DNA of 64,000 nucleotides from Francisella salimarina (GTDB taxonomy: Bacteria; Pseudomonadota; Gammaproteobacteria; Francisellales; Francisellaceae). Position numbers and translations under genes: made by a program. Location of the stretch: assembly GCF_007923265.1 (NCBI RefSeq), contig NZ_VOJA01000001.1, forward strand, positions 62,001 to 126,000. Direction: 5' to 3'. Shown piece after piece: positions 52,805-62,789 of the stretch (positions within the stretch are counted from its first letter, which is position 1; every line of letters starts with the position of its first letter). The notes below the pieces were generated by a model. That model saw nothing but the letters and a program-made list of their open reading frames with translations, was not told the DNA's origin and did not search any database.

Positions 52805-55108
52805 TTATTTATCAGCATCTTTTACGTATATATCAAGCTTAGGATACTCAATCCTTATATTGTTGTCTTTTAAAGCATCTAGGATCTTAAGCCTCAAATC
52901 ACTCAATAAATATATCTTCACAGTTCTAAGACAATATGCTCTAACTGCTATCTCCATACTATACTCATCATAGCTGGTTAGTAAAAATTCAGGAGCTGGG
53001 GTTTTAAATATTCTTTTTTCTAATTCCACAACTTGTTTACAAACTTCTATAACTCTTTGGGGGTTTTGAGCATAAGAAATTCTTAAAGGTAAGACTAATC
53101 TAGATGTAGGATCTAATGTCTCATTAGAAACCACATTAGTTATCATGACATTATTAGGAACTATCAATGAATTATTATCAAAAGTCAAAACCTCTGTTGC
53201 TCTAATACTAATTTTTTTAACAACTCCAATCTCATTATTAACATTAACCCAGTCGCCTATTTTTACAGGTCTTTCGATAAGCATAACTAAGCCTGCAAAG
53301 AAATTTTTAACTAAATCTTGCATGGCAAAACCGAGACCAACTGACAAACCAGAAATAATAAATGTAATAGCTGTATTACTTATTCCTAAAGACTTAATAA
53401 ACAAGAAAATTGCAATAACTACAAAAATGTATTTAATAATCGATAAAATTGCTTCACGAGTCCCCAGGTCCATGTTTGTATATGGAAATACTCTTTTATT
53501 AGCGACTAGAATAATAAACCTATAGATAAAAAATGCAACTATAATGACTAATATTGACTTCATTAGTGTAATAAGTGGAATTAATTGTAATCCTAAAATA
53601 TCACCACCTTCATAAAAAAAAGTATTCCATATATCTTCTAATCTCTCAGACTGGATATTTAAACATAAAGGCAAAATAATCAAAAACATTACTATAGAGA
53701 GAATAAATATTAAATTTTTTATCCAATACCTTACTCCAGCTCGCTTAACCCCGCCGACAGCTGTCTCAGCAAGACTACGAATAACTACTACTCTAGTTTT
53801 ATTACACATCAACATATCAACAATAATTACAGAAACTTTATAAAAAACATAAATATACAATGATCCATATAAAATCTGATACATATCAAACCCTGCAGAC
53901 ATCCCAAAATTTGGATAACCTCCAAGAGTCATCATTAAGATACTAAACAACAATGTTCCCAACATGAAGTATTTAACTAAATGTACCACTCTTATATCTG
54001 ACTTATTAGAAGTTGTAACCTTACCTAGTTTTATAAAAATACATACTATTGGTATCAACATTACCAACATAAAAAAGAAGACCAAAATTAATGCCTCCTC
54101 TCTAGAGAGTATTGACGTCAAGCTACCTCTTGTAAAGCTGACTAAGTTTGATCTGAATATGTACATAATCATACCAAAAGTAGAATAAGCAATTATAAAC
54201 AAAGTCTTTAATAACTTAGATATGTAGATCTGTGCAAAATTTTCTAAAATAAATATCAAAAAAGCATAAATACCAACAACTTGGGATACTATGGTCATAA
54301 CATAATAAGTATCCGATGAAATTATTTCTAAATACCTAAATAAATGCCCTATACCAAGAACAACCAACGGATACAACACTGCACTAAAAAGTAAGAAATA
54401 AATACCATTAAGCTTACGAGTTGCCTTAAATAGTTTCTTTTTTGTCTTCAATTTAGGGTTCTGAAACAAACACTTATCGAGAGAGAAAACTGTCTTTGAA
54501 AAAAAATACATTCCTAATAGAATAAGGAAAAACACAATATCTTTAATTACTTGAGTAATATTATCCCAGAATGTATGAAATGCAAAATACCATGCTTGTG
54601 GCTTCCAAAGAACATTATTCTTTTCAAACCTAAATTGATTGCGCAAATATGTTCTTATACTTGATATATGTTTTAGGGCATTTTCTATGTTCAGATGTAC
54701 CTCTTTCAAAAGTACTAGCTCGTTTAATATCAACGCCCTCTTTCGAGTATACTCTTTTAGCTTAACATTTAGGTATTTGTTATTTTCAACTCTCTCATTT
54801 ATAAACTCCGAAAACTGCTCATTTTGATATTTGCCATCAATAAATCTCAGAATACTATCAACTCTTTCAAGTCGAGTATTTAGTTCAGCAATATGCTTAC
54901 TTATAAAAGATCTGTCTTTAAGAAGCTTACTTCTTTGATACGATAGTGTTTGCTCATTGTTAGATTCTTTGGAGTTATAAATAGACTCTGCAAATAAATT
55001 AATCTGTGATATTTTTTGATTTAGCTGTCCATCTTTGTTAAGCGTATTTGCTTGAAGATACCCTAAACTCATCAGTAAAATCAGAAAGCAACAAATAAAT
55101 CTATTCAT
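52805..55108 (-). CDS. large mechanosensitive channel, MscS family
   Basis: The 767-residue protein has a signal peptide (1-20), a periplasmic coiled-coil region (about 25-150), about ten membrane helices and a C-terminal MscS domain. The pore helix and beta region are seen in ISGLSVGLGFAMQDLVKNFFAGLVMLIERPVKIGDWVNVN (about 590-630), with ILSREEALILV further upstream. It would open under membrane tension to release osmolytes. It is shorter than MscK/KefA, with a reduced periplasmic domain. Confidence 0.88.
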   Translation of the reverse strand: MNRFICCFLILLMSLGYLQANTLNKDGQLNQKISQINLFAESIYNSKESNNEQTLSYQRSKLLKDRSFISKHIAELNTRLERVDSILRFIDGKYQNEQFSEFINERVENNKYLNVKLKEYTRKRALILNELVLLKEVHLNIENALKHISSIRTYLRNQFRFEKNNVLWKPQAWYFAFHTFWDNITQVIKDIVFFLILLGMYFFSKTVFSLDKCLFQNPKLKTKKKLFKATRKLNGIYFLLFSAVLYPLVVLGIGHLFRYLEIISSDTYYVMTIVSQVVGIYAFLIFILENFAQIYISKLLKTLFIIAYSTFGMIMYIFRSNLVSFTRGSLTSILSREEALILVFFFMLVMLIPIVCIFIKLGKVTTSNKSDIRVVHLVKYFMLGTLLFSILMMTLGGYPNFGMSAGFDMYQILYGSLYIYVFYKVSVIIVDMLMCNKTRVVVIRSLAETAVGGVKRAGVRYWIKNLIFILSIVMFLIILPLCLNIQSERLEDIWNTFFYEGGDILGLQLIPLITLMKSILVIIVAFFIYRFIILVANKRVFPYTNMDLGTREAILSIIKYIFVVIAIFLFIKSLGISNTAITFIISGLSVGLGFAMQDLVKNFFAGLVMLIERPVKIGDWVNVNNEIGVVKKISIRATEVLTFDNNSLIVPNNVMITNVVSNETLDPTSRLVLPLRISYAQNPQRVIEVCKQVVELEKRIFKTPAPEFLLTSYDEYSMEIAVRAYCLRTVKIYLLSDLRLKILDALKDNNIRIEYPKLDIYVKDADK

Positions 55109-55179
55109 AAAAAAATAAAAAAACTATAAGGTATTAATTCATAGTAACACAAAAGTACGCCTTAAAAGAATTTACAAAA

Positions 55180-55947
55180 CTAAAATTTAAAAATCTCACA
55201 GGTATTTTTGTAGGTTTGCTTAGCAACCACATCATAAGATATTTCTTTAAGATCCGCCAAAAACTGAGCCACATATTTAACATACTCTGGATAGTTTGGT
55301 TTACCGCGCAAAGGTACTGGGGTTAGATAAGGTGCATCCGTTTCAATCAATATTCTATCTAGTGGCAACCTTTTGGCAGTTTCTTGAATATCCTTTGCAT
55401 TTTTGAAGGTTAAGATACCAGAAAATGATATATACATACCCATATCAATAGCTTTTCTAGCCATATCATAATCTTCCGTAAAACAATGCAGTATACCTCC
55501 ACATTTCTCTACGTTTTCGCTTTTTAGTATATCCAAGGTATCTTGTTTTGCAGATCTAGTATGTATTATGACTGGTTTATTTACTTCATTTGCTGCTTGC
55601 ATGTGATTTACAAACTTTTCTACTTGAGCTTCTCTAGTGTCACTACCATTATAGTAGTAGTCTAAACCAGTCTCACCGATAGCAACACATTTATCATGTA
55701 GCGAGCGCGCTATTATATCATCCACAGTTGGCTGATATGTATCAAGCTCACTAGGATGAACTCCTACAGAATGGTAAATATTATTAAAATTTTCTGTAAT
55801 TCTCTCTATATCAGCAATTTCATCCCATGCAACAGCTATTGAAACAATTTTTTCAACACCAGCACTTTTTGCATTATTAATAACCTGCTCGAGGCTTATG
55901 TTTTCTAGTTTCAAATAATTTAGATGACAATGCGAATCTATTATCAT
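55180..55947 (-). CDS. TatD-family metal-dependent hydrolase
   Basis: The 255-residue protein has IDSHCHLNYL (HxH, residues 3-12), GETGLDYYY (metal Glu), IHTRSA, LHCFTEDY and ETDAPYLTP (final Asp). This is the TatD/YcfH family of deoxyribonuclease-like enzymes. In many bacteria it follows holB, which is not in the window. Confidence 0.9.
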   Translation of the reverse strand: MIIDSHCHLNYLKLENISLEQVINNAKSAGVEKIVSIAVAWDEIADIERITENFNNIYHSVGVHPSELDTYQPTVDDIIARSLHDKCVAIGETGLDYYYNGSDTREAQVEKFVNHMQAANEVNKPVIIHTRSAKQDTLDILKSENVEKCGGILHCFTEDYDMARKAIDMGMYISFSGILTFKNAKDIQETAKRLPLDRILIETDAPYLTPVPLRGKPNYPEYVKYVAQFLADLKEISYDVVAKQTYKNTCEIFKF

Positions 55948-56273
55948 AAAACAGTTTTATAATTTATCAAATGATGTGATGTATTATAACAATTTAAAGA
56001 TAAAAGAGACATCTTACTTCTTATTTTCCAGGCTCTATCTTATTCCCACACCTAATCAAACACATCTGACAAGCTATATTTGTTTTATGATCAAGACCAA
56101 TCACAAGAGACTTTTAAATTGTAAATTTATAGATATAAGACTACAATTAAATAGTAATTTAACAGTTAATTAAAAGAGATTTTAAAATTTGGATTACACA
56201 TTTTAACTTTTAAAACTATTATCATATCACTAAAAACAAAATTAGCTGATTTTTAATTAATATTAGGAGAGTT
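55948..56273. other. intergenic region
   Basis: This 326-base AT-rich gap between tatD and the TehA-family gene holds no gene that I can support. A 65-codon open frame at 55976-56173 has no ribosome binding site and an unlikely composition. Just before 56274 is a clear AGGAGAG ribosome binding site for the transporter. I see no strong promoter. Confidence 0.4.
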
Positions 56274-57386
56274 ATGTCTACAGATAAACAAATTGAGTTA
56301 CAAAAAGAAATGGGGCCCAACTGGTTTGCCTCAGTAATGGGTACTGGCATTATTGCAAATGCTGCTGTCGGACTACCTCTTATTGGGAAGAGTTTAACAG
56401 GTTTTGCAACTATTATTTGGCTTATTGCATTTGCTATGCTTATCTTTATGACTATTTTTAAAAGTTACCAAACAATAACTAAACCACAAATTATCAAACG
56501 TCAATTCAATGATCCAGTAATGTCGCAATTTTTTGGTGCTCCCCCTATGGCTTTTTTGACCATAGCTGGTGGTACATTGCTACTAGGACCTAACCTTTTT
56601 GGTCAACAGTTAGCTCTAGATATTGCATGGCCACTTTTTTGGATTGGTACTATTAGTGGTATTATTACTGCTGTTGTTATCCCATATCGTTTATTTACAT
56701 ACAATGAGGTACATGCAGATGCTGCATTTGGTGGCTGGCTAATGCCTGTTGTCCCACCAATGGTATCGGCAACTATTGGCTCAATGTTCCTTAAATATAT
56801 GCAACATGGCGAAGCACAGCAAACATTGCTCTATGGTATGTATGCTTGCTTTGGTCTTAGTCTGATAGCTTCACTTATTATTATAACTCTAATTTGGAAT
56901 CGCTTAGCTCACTCTGGCACTTCAGGTAGTGCAAGAGTCCCGACATTATGGATTATACTAGGTCCATTAGGTCAATCAATTACAGCTGCAGGATGTTTGG
57001 GTACTGCAGCTGTGTTTACAGTTAGTGAGCCTATTGCGACAGGTATGAATGTCATGGCTATTCTTTATGGTGTACCAGTTTGGGGGTTTGCTATGCTGTG
57101 GTTCTTCATAGCTACTTTGCTTACCTTAAGAGCATTACAAAGAAAAATGCCATTTGCATTAACATGGTGGGCATTTACATTCCCGGTTGGTACATGTGTT
57201 ACAGGTACTACACAACTATCTCTACATACAGGTTTAACCTTCTTTCAGTTTGCAGCAATAAGTTCTTTTGTTGTTCTATTATTTGCATGGACTACAGCGG
57301 CTGTAGGCACAATTAGAGGCGTAAAAAACGGTAAATTACTCCACAATCCGACTTCTGTTGTTCATATCAAAGCGAAGAAGAAATAA
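56274..57386 (+). CDS. TehA/TDT-family transporter (SLAC1-like)
   Basis: The 370-residue protein has ten membrane helices and the family opening MGPNWFASVMGTGIIANA, typical of tellurite-resistance/dicarboxylate transporters such as TehA and Mae1. A conserved WxPFxxxxGTxT-like segment (ALTWWAFTFPVGTCVTGT) is present near residue 305. TDT proteins act as anion channels or transporters. Codon use is less AT-biased than its neighbours in several stretches. Confidence 0.85.
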   Translation: MSTDKQIELQKEMGPNWFASVMGTGIIANAAVGLPLIGKSLTGFATIIWLIAFAMLIFMTIFKSYQTITKPQIIKRQFNDPVMSQFFGAPPMAFLTIAGGTLLLGPNLFGQQLALDIAWPLFWIGTISGIITAVVIPYRLFTYNEVHADAAFGGWLMPVVPPMVSATIGSMFLKYMQHGEAQQTLLYGMYACFGLSLIASLIIITLIWNRLAHSGTSGSARVPTLWIILGPLGQSITAAGCLGTAAVFTVSEPIATGMNVMAILYGVPVWGFAMLWFFIATLLTLRALQRKMPFALTWWAFTFPVGTCVTGTTQLSLHTGLTFFQFAAISSFVVLLFAWTTAAVGTIRGVKNGKLLHNPTSVVHIKAKKK

Positions 57387-57406
57387 GAGAATCAAAGTGT
57401 ATTCTC
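57387..57406. terminator. candidate hairpin between convergent transporters
   Basis: GAGAAT at 57387-57392 and ATTCTC at 57401-57406 form a 6-bp stem with an 8-base loop, right after the TehA-family stop and over the last codons of the opposing MFS gene. A CTTTAT tail follows. The stem is short and weak. Confidence 0.3.
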
Positions 57407-58792
57407 CTTTATATTATCCATTCTCAAAATTATCCATACTACTAAAATAATCTGAGCTAATGCTGCTGTAACAACCACATGATAATATGTTTGCGTAAAG
57501 ACATTTAGGAATCTACTTAACCAATGATGACTAATATCATATCTATAATATAAGTCATAAGTTATAGTAAATATAGTTAGGGCAAATGCCGATGAAATCA
57601 TATTTCCTGAACTTTTGAGTGTATTGACACTATCTAACTTATTTTTATCCGCTACAGTATACATTACTGCATTTGATGATGTCTGATATAAACCTAACAC
57701 AAATCCATACCCCATAGCGACTGCACAGAATATAATATAATTATAGTGAATATCAAACAAAATTGAGAGTAACATCACTGAAGATACACCTAGCAAACCT
57801 AACACCATACATATTCTATAACCATAGAAATAAACTATATGTTTAGCAATTTTTTTAGAAAAAATAGTACCAATCATCAAACATACGGACATAATAGATA
57901 TGTATATAGTATTCAAGTGGCTAAGATGATATAAGACAACAGGCCAAGCAAAAAACACCCAGTAAGTTGTTAGTCTACACAAAAAATTTGAAACAAAGGC
58001 TATCGTAAAATTTTTATTACTAAAGATACTTAAATCAATTATTGGATTTCTAATTTTTTTGTATGTAATCGCATATAAAGATATCGATACAACTACACAT
58101 ATCGCAATATATATCTTAATTGACAAGTCAATCTCTTTTAAGAGAATCTCACTTAGTACAAAAAGTGCTGATATTGAAAAGCCTAACAGACAAAGACCAA
58201 CAAAGTCGATTCTCTGCTTTTGATTATTTGATATTTGTTTGGGGAAATATTTGTATATAGCTACAACTGCAAAGCAGGCAAATGGCACTTGCATCACAAA
58301 TGCCAAACGCCATGACTCTGGAGATATAGATGCAAAGATACCTCCTATAATCTGTCCAGATATAGCCATTATCAAAGTATAGTTAGATAATGAAGCCGTT
58401 CCCTCAAGCATATTCTCCGAAAGCTTTAAGTAAGCAAGCATTGCTACAGGCGCTGAAAATGCTGCAAATAATCCCTGAATTGCTCTGAATGCAAAAAGCT
58501 GAGTATCAGTCATCGCTAATCCAGATAGCAATGAAAATAATCCAAAACCAGATGCTGCAAACATTAATGTATATCTAAAGCTAATCTTCTCAGCCATCCA
58601 TGAACTAAGAGGCAGAAACATACCCATAACGATCATATAAATACTAATACCCGTCTTTAGAAATTCAGGTGTAGTGTGAAGGCTTTCCGCTATCTTAGGT
58701 AAGATATTATTCATAACAGTTGTATCAATAAGATCCATACCCATAATCGTTATGATCGCAATTACTACAATATTAAAGTTAGGTTTTTTCAT
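57392..58792 (-). CDS. MFS drug-efflux-type transporter (DHA2/EmrB-like)
   Basis: The 466-residue protein has about 14 membrane helices and the DHA2 opening MDLIDTTVMNNILPKIAESLHTTPEFLKTGISIYMIVMGMFLPLSSWMAEK with the TM1 Asp-Thr motif. The helix-5 stretch GQIIGGIFASISPESWRLAF resembles motif C. It probably exports hydrophobic or toxic compounds by proton antiport. There is no EmrA-like partner next to it. Confidence 0.85.
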   Translation of the reverse strand: MKKPNFNIVVIAIITIMGMDLIDTTVMNNILPKIAESLHTTPEFLKTGISIYMIVMGMFLPLSSWMAEKISFRYTLMFAASGFGLFSLLSGLAMTDTQLFAFRAIQGLFAAFSAPVAMLAYLKLSENMLEGTASLSNYTLIMAISGQIIGGIFASISPESWRLAFVMQVPFACFAVVAIYKYFPKQISNNQKQRIDFVGLCLLGFSISALFVLSEILLKEIDLSIKIYIAICVVVSISLYAITYKKIRNPIIDLSIFSNKNFTIAFVSNFLCRLTTYWVFFAWPVVLYHLSHLNTIYISIMSVCLMIGTIFSKKIAKHIVYFYGYRICMVLGLLGVSSVMLLSILFDIHYNYIIFCAVAMGYGFVLGLYQTSSNAVMYTVADKNKLDSVNTLKSSGNMISSAFALTIFTITYDLYYRYDISHHWLSRFLNVFTQTYYHVVVTAALAQIILVVWIILRMDNIKENTL

Positions 58793-58869
58793 ACACTAAT
58801 TCTCTTTTGTATATAAAATTTATGAGATAGGAACATTATGAGAGTACAAGTTGATTACTTATAATAAGA

Positions 58870-58956
58870 TGGTGCCGGAGGCCGGACTCGAACCGGCACT
58901 CTGTTGCCAGAACCGGATTTTGAATCCGGCGCGTCTACCAATTTCACCACTCCGGC
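58870..58956 (-). tRNA. tRNA-Leu (CAA anticodon)
   Basis: An 87-base class II tRNA with acceptor GCCGGAG pairing CTCCGGC, the anticodon loop TTCAAAA giving CAA, a long variable arm, T-loop TTCGAGTCC and an encoded CCA at 58870-58872. Only 19 bases separate it from the end of rpoA2, which runs in the same direction. Confidence 0.95.
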
Positions 58957-58975
58957 AAGAGTAGCTGGTTATATA

Positions 58976-59932
58976 TTACAGATCTTCAGGCCAATTATCA
59001 ATCATTGTACCTAAAGATAAACCAAGTTCAGACAATTTGTCTTTGATCTCTGTCAATGACTTCTTACCAAAGTTTGGTGCTTTAAGAAGCTCATTTTCTG
59101 TTTTTTGCACAAGTTCACCGATTAATCTAATATTAACTGCTTTTAGGCAGTTTGAAGATCTAGCAGTAAGGTTTAACTCCTCAACATGCTTCAGTAAAAC
59201 AGGGTTTATATCTTTAGTAGGATCTTCTACAAAAATCCCTTTGTTTATTTCTTCAACATCAACTATATTTCTCAATTGATTTTGAATTTTTGTTGCTGCT
59301 AGTCTTAGAGCTTCTTCACAGTTAATATTACCATTTGTCTTAATATTAAGCTCAAGCTTATCCAAATCTGTACGTCTACCTACACGAGCATCTTTAATCT
59401 CATACTCACAGAAAGATACCGGAGAAAAAGTGGCATCCAGAAAAAATTCTCCATCCTTGAAGTTTTCTTCAGCTTGTCTATAGCCAACACCTTTCTCTAC
59501 TTTAGCTTCAATCTTGAGTTTCTTGCCACCATTATAGCTACATATAAATACTTCTTCTGTAATTGTTAAACCTTCAGATAGTTTAGCCTCTTCTGAAAAA
59601 ACTTCTTCTTCTGAACCTGATAATTCAAAAGTAATAGTTCCAGACTCAATATCATCTGCTAAAGTCACAGGTAAAGCTTTCACATTCAAAATGATATCTG
59701 CAACAGTCTCATCACAAGGAATTACATCCTCAAGAGAAGTAATCTTACCATCATTAATTTTCACACTAGTAACACATGCACCATAGATAGAATACAGCAT
59801 AGTCTGTTTAAGCGCATAACCAAGTGTATAACCAACGCCTCTTTCTAGAGCCTCAAAAGAAAACTTAGTAGCATTTTTTGCATATTCATCAATTTTAATA
59901 TTAGTAGGATGTAGTAAATTTTCCAATGCCAT
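58976..59932 (-). CDS. rpoA2: second RNA polymerase alpha subunit
   Basis: The 318-residue protein is a complete alpha subunit: alpha-NTD with [28 protein letters not shown] (dimer-interface region, about 25-52), and alpha-CTD with [56 protein letters not shown]. It is not in the ribosomal alpha operon and stands next to tRNA-Leu. Francisella carries two different rpoA genes that can form heterodimers, and this stand-alone one corresponds to the second. The alpha-NTD diverges from the classic ERGFGxTLGNxLRRxLLSS, with [11 protein letters not shown] in place of NALRRVLLSS. Confidence 0.9.
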   Translation of the reverse strand: MALENLLHPTNIKIDEYAKNATKFSFEALERGVGYTLGYALKQTMLYSIYGACVTSVKINDGKITSLEDVIPCDETVADIILNVKALPVTLADDIESGTITFELSGSEEEVFSEEAKLSEGLTITEEVFICSYNGGKKLKIEAKVEKGVGYRQAEENFKDGEFFLDATFSPVSFCEYEIKDARVGRRTDLDKLELNIKTNGNINCEEALRLAATKIQNQLRNIVDVEEINKGIFVEDPTKDINPVLLKHVEELNLTARSSNCLKAVNIRLIGELVQKTENELLKAPNFGKKSLTEIKDKLSELGLSLGTMIDNWPEDL

Positions 59933-60019
59933 AGCAGTATAAAACCTAGTTATAATTTTATTAGATATAATTTAATTCCAAAGATTATAGCATACAAATA
60001 CAAAATTTTAATAGCTTAA

Positions 60020-61258
60020 TTATAACTTCTTGATTTTGTTTATGCTCTCTAGCTTCATTTTTATCTTAGATTCAAAACCAGCATTCGTAGGATTATAAAA
60101 AGCTTGACTAATATTTTTTGGCAAGTATTGCTGCACCACATAGGCGTTCGGATAATTATGTGGATATAAGTAGTTACTATCTTTGTAGTTCTTTAGATGC
60201 TGAGGAACTTCAATATTGCCCAAACTTTTAACAATCTGTTGGGCATCTGCTAGCGCCTTGTAGCAAGCATTACTTTTGGGTGCCACTGTTAAATATATAG
60301 CTGCCTGCGACAAAACCAACCTCCCCTCTGGCATACCTAACTTTTCATAAGCATTCCAAGCATCTATGGCGACTCTCAAAGCTTGAGGATCAGCATTACC
60401 GATATCTTCAGATGCTATACAGAGCATTCTTCTTGCGATAACTAGAGGATCAGCCCCATTATCTAACATTACACTCAGCCAAAATATAGCCGCATCAGGA
60501 TCAGTACCTCTGACAGACTTGTGAAAGGCTGATAGTTGCTCATAGAACTCTTTACCCTCACGGTGAAAATCTCTTGATGCCTCGCCTACTGCTTGATCAA
60601 AAAGATCGCTATCAAGATGAATATTGCTAGTTCTATCACTAATCAAAAACATCCTCTCAAGCAAATTTAAAATTTTACGACAATCACCTTCACTATAGTT
60701 GTGTATAGCATTGTATAAATCATCATCAATTTCAAAAGAATGTTTTGCCAATGATTCATCCTTAGTTATAGCTCTTTGAATAAGCTTACGGGTATCTGAG
60801 ATACTCAGCCTTTTCAATCGTAAAATAAATACTCGCGAAACTAGAGCATTATTTAAGTAATATGTTGGATTTTCAGTAGTTGCTCCAATTAAAATAATTT
60901 TGCCAGACTCAACATAAGGTAAAAGTAAATCCTGCTGTGATTTATTAAATCGATGAATTTCATCTAAAAATAATACAAAACTACCTAAATGTTGATTATC
61001 TGCGATTAATTTTTTAACATCTTTAACACCAGAATCAACTGCAGATAGCTCAAAAAACTCTAACTGTTTAGAACTAGCTATAATTTTAGCTAAGGTAGTT
61101 TTACCAACACCTGGTTTTCCACATAGTATCAGCGAGCAAACCCCATCTCCAGCCAAAATTTTTCTTAATGATCCATTTTTTGATAATATATGCTCCTGAC
61201 CTATCACCTCCTCAATACTCTGAGGTCTTAATCGAGCTGCCAATGGAACATACTTCAT
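60020..61258 (-). CDS. rarA: replication-associated recombination protein A (MgsA/RarA)
   Basis: The 412-residue AAA+ protein has PLAARLRPQSIEEVIGQEHIL at the start, Walker A CGKPGVGKTTLA (about 45-57), Walker B LFLDEIHRFNKSQQD and sensor GATTENPTY. The C-terminal tetramerisation domain includes GTDPDAAIFWLSVMLDNGADPLVIARRM. RarA acts on stalled forks and gaps. It is 87 bases from rpoA2 and reads in the same direction. Confidence 0.93.
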   Translation of the reverse strand: MKYVPLAARLRPQSIEEVIGQEHILSKNGSLRKILAGDGVCSLILCGKPGVGKTTLAKIIASSKQLEFFELSAVDSGVKDVKKLIADNQHLGSFVLFLDEIHRFNKSQQDLLLPYVESGKIILIGATTENPTYYLNNALVSRVFILRLKRLSISDTRKLIQRAITKDESLAKHSFEIDDDLYNAIHNYSEGDCRKILNLLERMFLISDRTSNIHLDSDLFDQAVGEASRDFHREGKEFYEQLSAFHKSVRGTDPDAAIFWLSVMLDNGADPLVIARRMLCIASEDIGNADPQALRVAIDAWNAYEKLGMPEGRLVLSQAAIYLTVAPKSNACYKALADAQQIVKSLGNIEVPQHLKNYKDSNYLYPHNYPNAYVVQQYLPKNISQAFYNPTNAGFESKIKMKLESINKIKKL

Positions 61259-61301
61259 ATAAATAAATCCTTTTTTGATTTTAACTAAATCTTTTTATTG
61301 T

Positions 61302-62228
61302 CTAATCTATAACAATCTTGTACTTACGCTTAACAAGCTCATAAAGCATACCTTCACGCACAGCACCATTAGACAACTTCATTTCAGAAATTCCAAGACA
61401 GTCAAAAATAGCATACAAAATCGCCACACCACCAGCCAAAACGCTCTCTCTATCTTCTCTCAAGCCCTCAAAACGAATATGCTCAACCTCTCGTTTATCC
61501 ATCATCATTGTAATCAAATCATTAAGAAAATCCTTAGTAATAGTAGAGCCTCCTGTAGTTTCTTGGCAAACACCAACAACTGATGTAATTGTCCCAGAAG
61601 AGCCTAATACACTACTCCAACCAACTTTTTTGTACTTGCGCAAAATAGGTAAGAGAATTTCTCTAGCCCTATCAGTAGCTGCGTAAAAGTTAGCAAAATC
61701 AAGCTTCTCATTACTAAAGTGATCTTTTTGCATACCTACACAGCCCATATCTAAACTACGAGCAATTAATATCTTATCACCTCTTCCAATTACAAGCTCG
61801 GTGGAACCTCCTCCGATATCTATAACTAATGTTTTTTGCTTTGCATCATGATTATCTCTAGCCCCAACATACACCAGACGTGCCTCTTCCGGACCAGAAA
61901 TAATCTTAATTTTAGTCCCTAAGGCTTTATCTAATTTCTTTTTAAAACCTTTTATATTATTTTTAGCCTTTCTAAGAGTATATGTACCTACTGCTTTTAC
62001 ATGCTCAACTTTATATTTTTGAATTTCTTGAGCAAAAACCCCCAAGCACTCAATAGCTCTTTCTTGAGCATCTTTACTAATTGTTAAGTTATTATTAAGA
62101 CCTGCTCTTAGCTGAACTTTTTGCTTTTGTTTTGATAATGTAACAACCTCACCATCAGGCTTGATTTCACTTATCAACATATGAAAACTATTTGAACCTA
62201 AATCTACCGTTGCGACTATCTTTGACAT
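61302..62228 (-). CDS. exopolyphosphatase / guanosine pentaphosphatase (Ppx/GppA family)
   Basis: The protein has 308 residues from the ATG at 62228; a TTG further upstream is the alternative. The ASKHA motifs are visible: ATVDLGSNSFHML (phosphate-1), LVIDIGGGSTELVIGR (phosphate-2), and SGPEEARLVY. It lacks the C-terminal HD-like domain of the long E. coli Ppx, so it is a short form of the family. It hydrolyses polyphosphate or pppGpp. It is divergent from trxA. Confidence 0.88.
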   Translation of the reverse strand: MSKIVATVDLGSNSFHMLISEIKPDGEVVTLSKQKQKVQLRAGLNNNLTISKDAQERAIECLGVFAQEIQKYKVEHVKAVGTYTLRKAKNNIKGFKKKLDKALGTKIKIISGPEEARLVYVGARDNHDAKQKTLVIDIGGGSTELVIGRGDKILIARSLDMGCVGMQKDHFSNEKLDFANFYAATDRAREILLPILRKYKKVGWSSVLGSSGTITSVVGVCQETTGGSTITKDFLNDLITMMMDKREVEHIRFEGLREDRESVLAGGVAILYAIFDCLGISEMKLSNGAVREGMLYELVKRKYKIVID

Positions 62229-62297
62229 ATAAAACAAAAGCTTATTTTTATAACTATCCCCATTATAAAAAAATATCTGTAAAATAGCTAAAAAAAT

Positions 62298-62325
62298 TTG
62301 TCTAAGAAGTTTTTTTGTTTATAAT
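62298..62325 (+). promoter_or_regulatory. candidate sigma-70 promoter of trxA-rho
   Basis: TTGTCT (62298-62303) and TATAAT (62320-62325) with 16-base spacing, about 100 bases before the trxA start. The -10 is perfect and the -35 matches four of six. Confidence 0.45.
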
Positions 62326-62425
62326 AACTAGCTATTAGTTTAACTTCTTATAAAATTATCAAAAATACAGCAGAAGCGTCTGCTTAATCAGTTTTAGAAT
62401 CAAAAACTTAAAGGAAAATCAAAGC

Positions 62426-62749
62426 ATGTCAAAATGTATCGATATATTAGATAGCCAGTTCGAAAGCGAAGTATTAAATAGTGATACTCCAGTATTATTA
62501 GATTTTTGGGCTCCTTGGTGTGGTCCTTGTAAGATGCTTTCTCCAATATTAGAACAAGTTGCCGAGCATTATGGCGACAAAGTTAAAGTATGCAAAATAA
62601 ATATCGATGACAACGAAGAAACAGCAATGAAATTCGGTGTGCGTGGTGTACCAACTCTTATGGTTTTCAAAGATGGCGAAAATAAAGAAACTAAAGTTGG
62701 TGTAGTACAAAAAACTCAATTAATCTCAATCGTAGACAAATATCTATAA
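62426..62749 (+). CDS. trxA: thioredoxin
   Basis: The 107-residue protein has the full thioredoxin fold with the active site WCGPC (Cys32 and Cys35) in LLDFWAPWCGPCKM, and the cis-Pro in VRGVPTLMVF. An AAAGGAAAA ribosome binding site precedes the ATG. It is followed 40 bases later by rho in the same direction, an order found in many proteobacteria. Confidence 0.95.
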   Translation: MSKCIDILDSQFESEVLNSDTPVLLDFWAPWCGPCKMLSPILEQVAEHYGDKVKVCKINIDDNEETAMKFGVRGVPTLMVFKDGENKETKVGVVQKTQLISIVDKYL

Positions 62750-62789
62750 TTAGTTAGATCAGTATTATTTTTTATAAATAGAGAATCAA

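Noticed and set aside
55976-56173. 65-codon open frame in the tatD-tehA gap
   Set aside because: No ribosome binding site and a composition like random AT-rich DNA; it is better described as intergenic.
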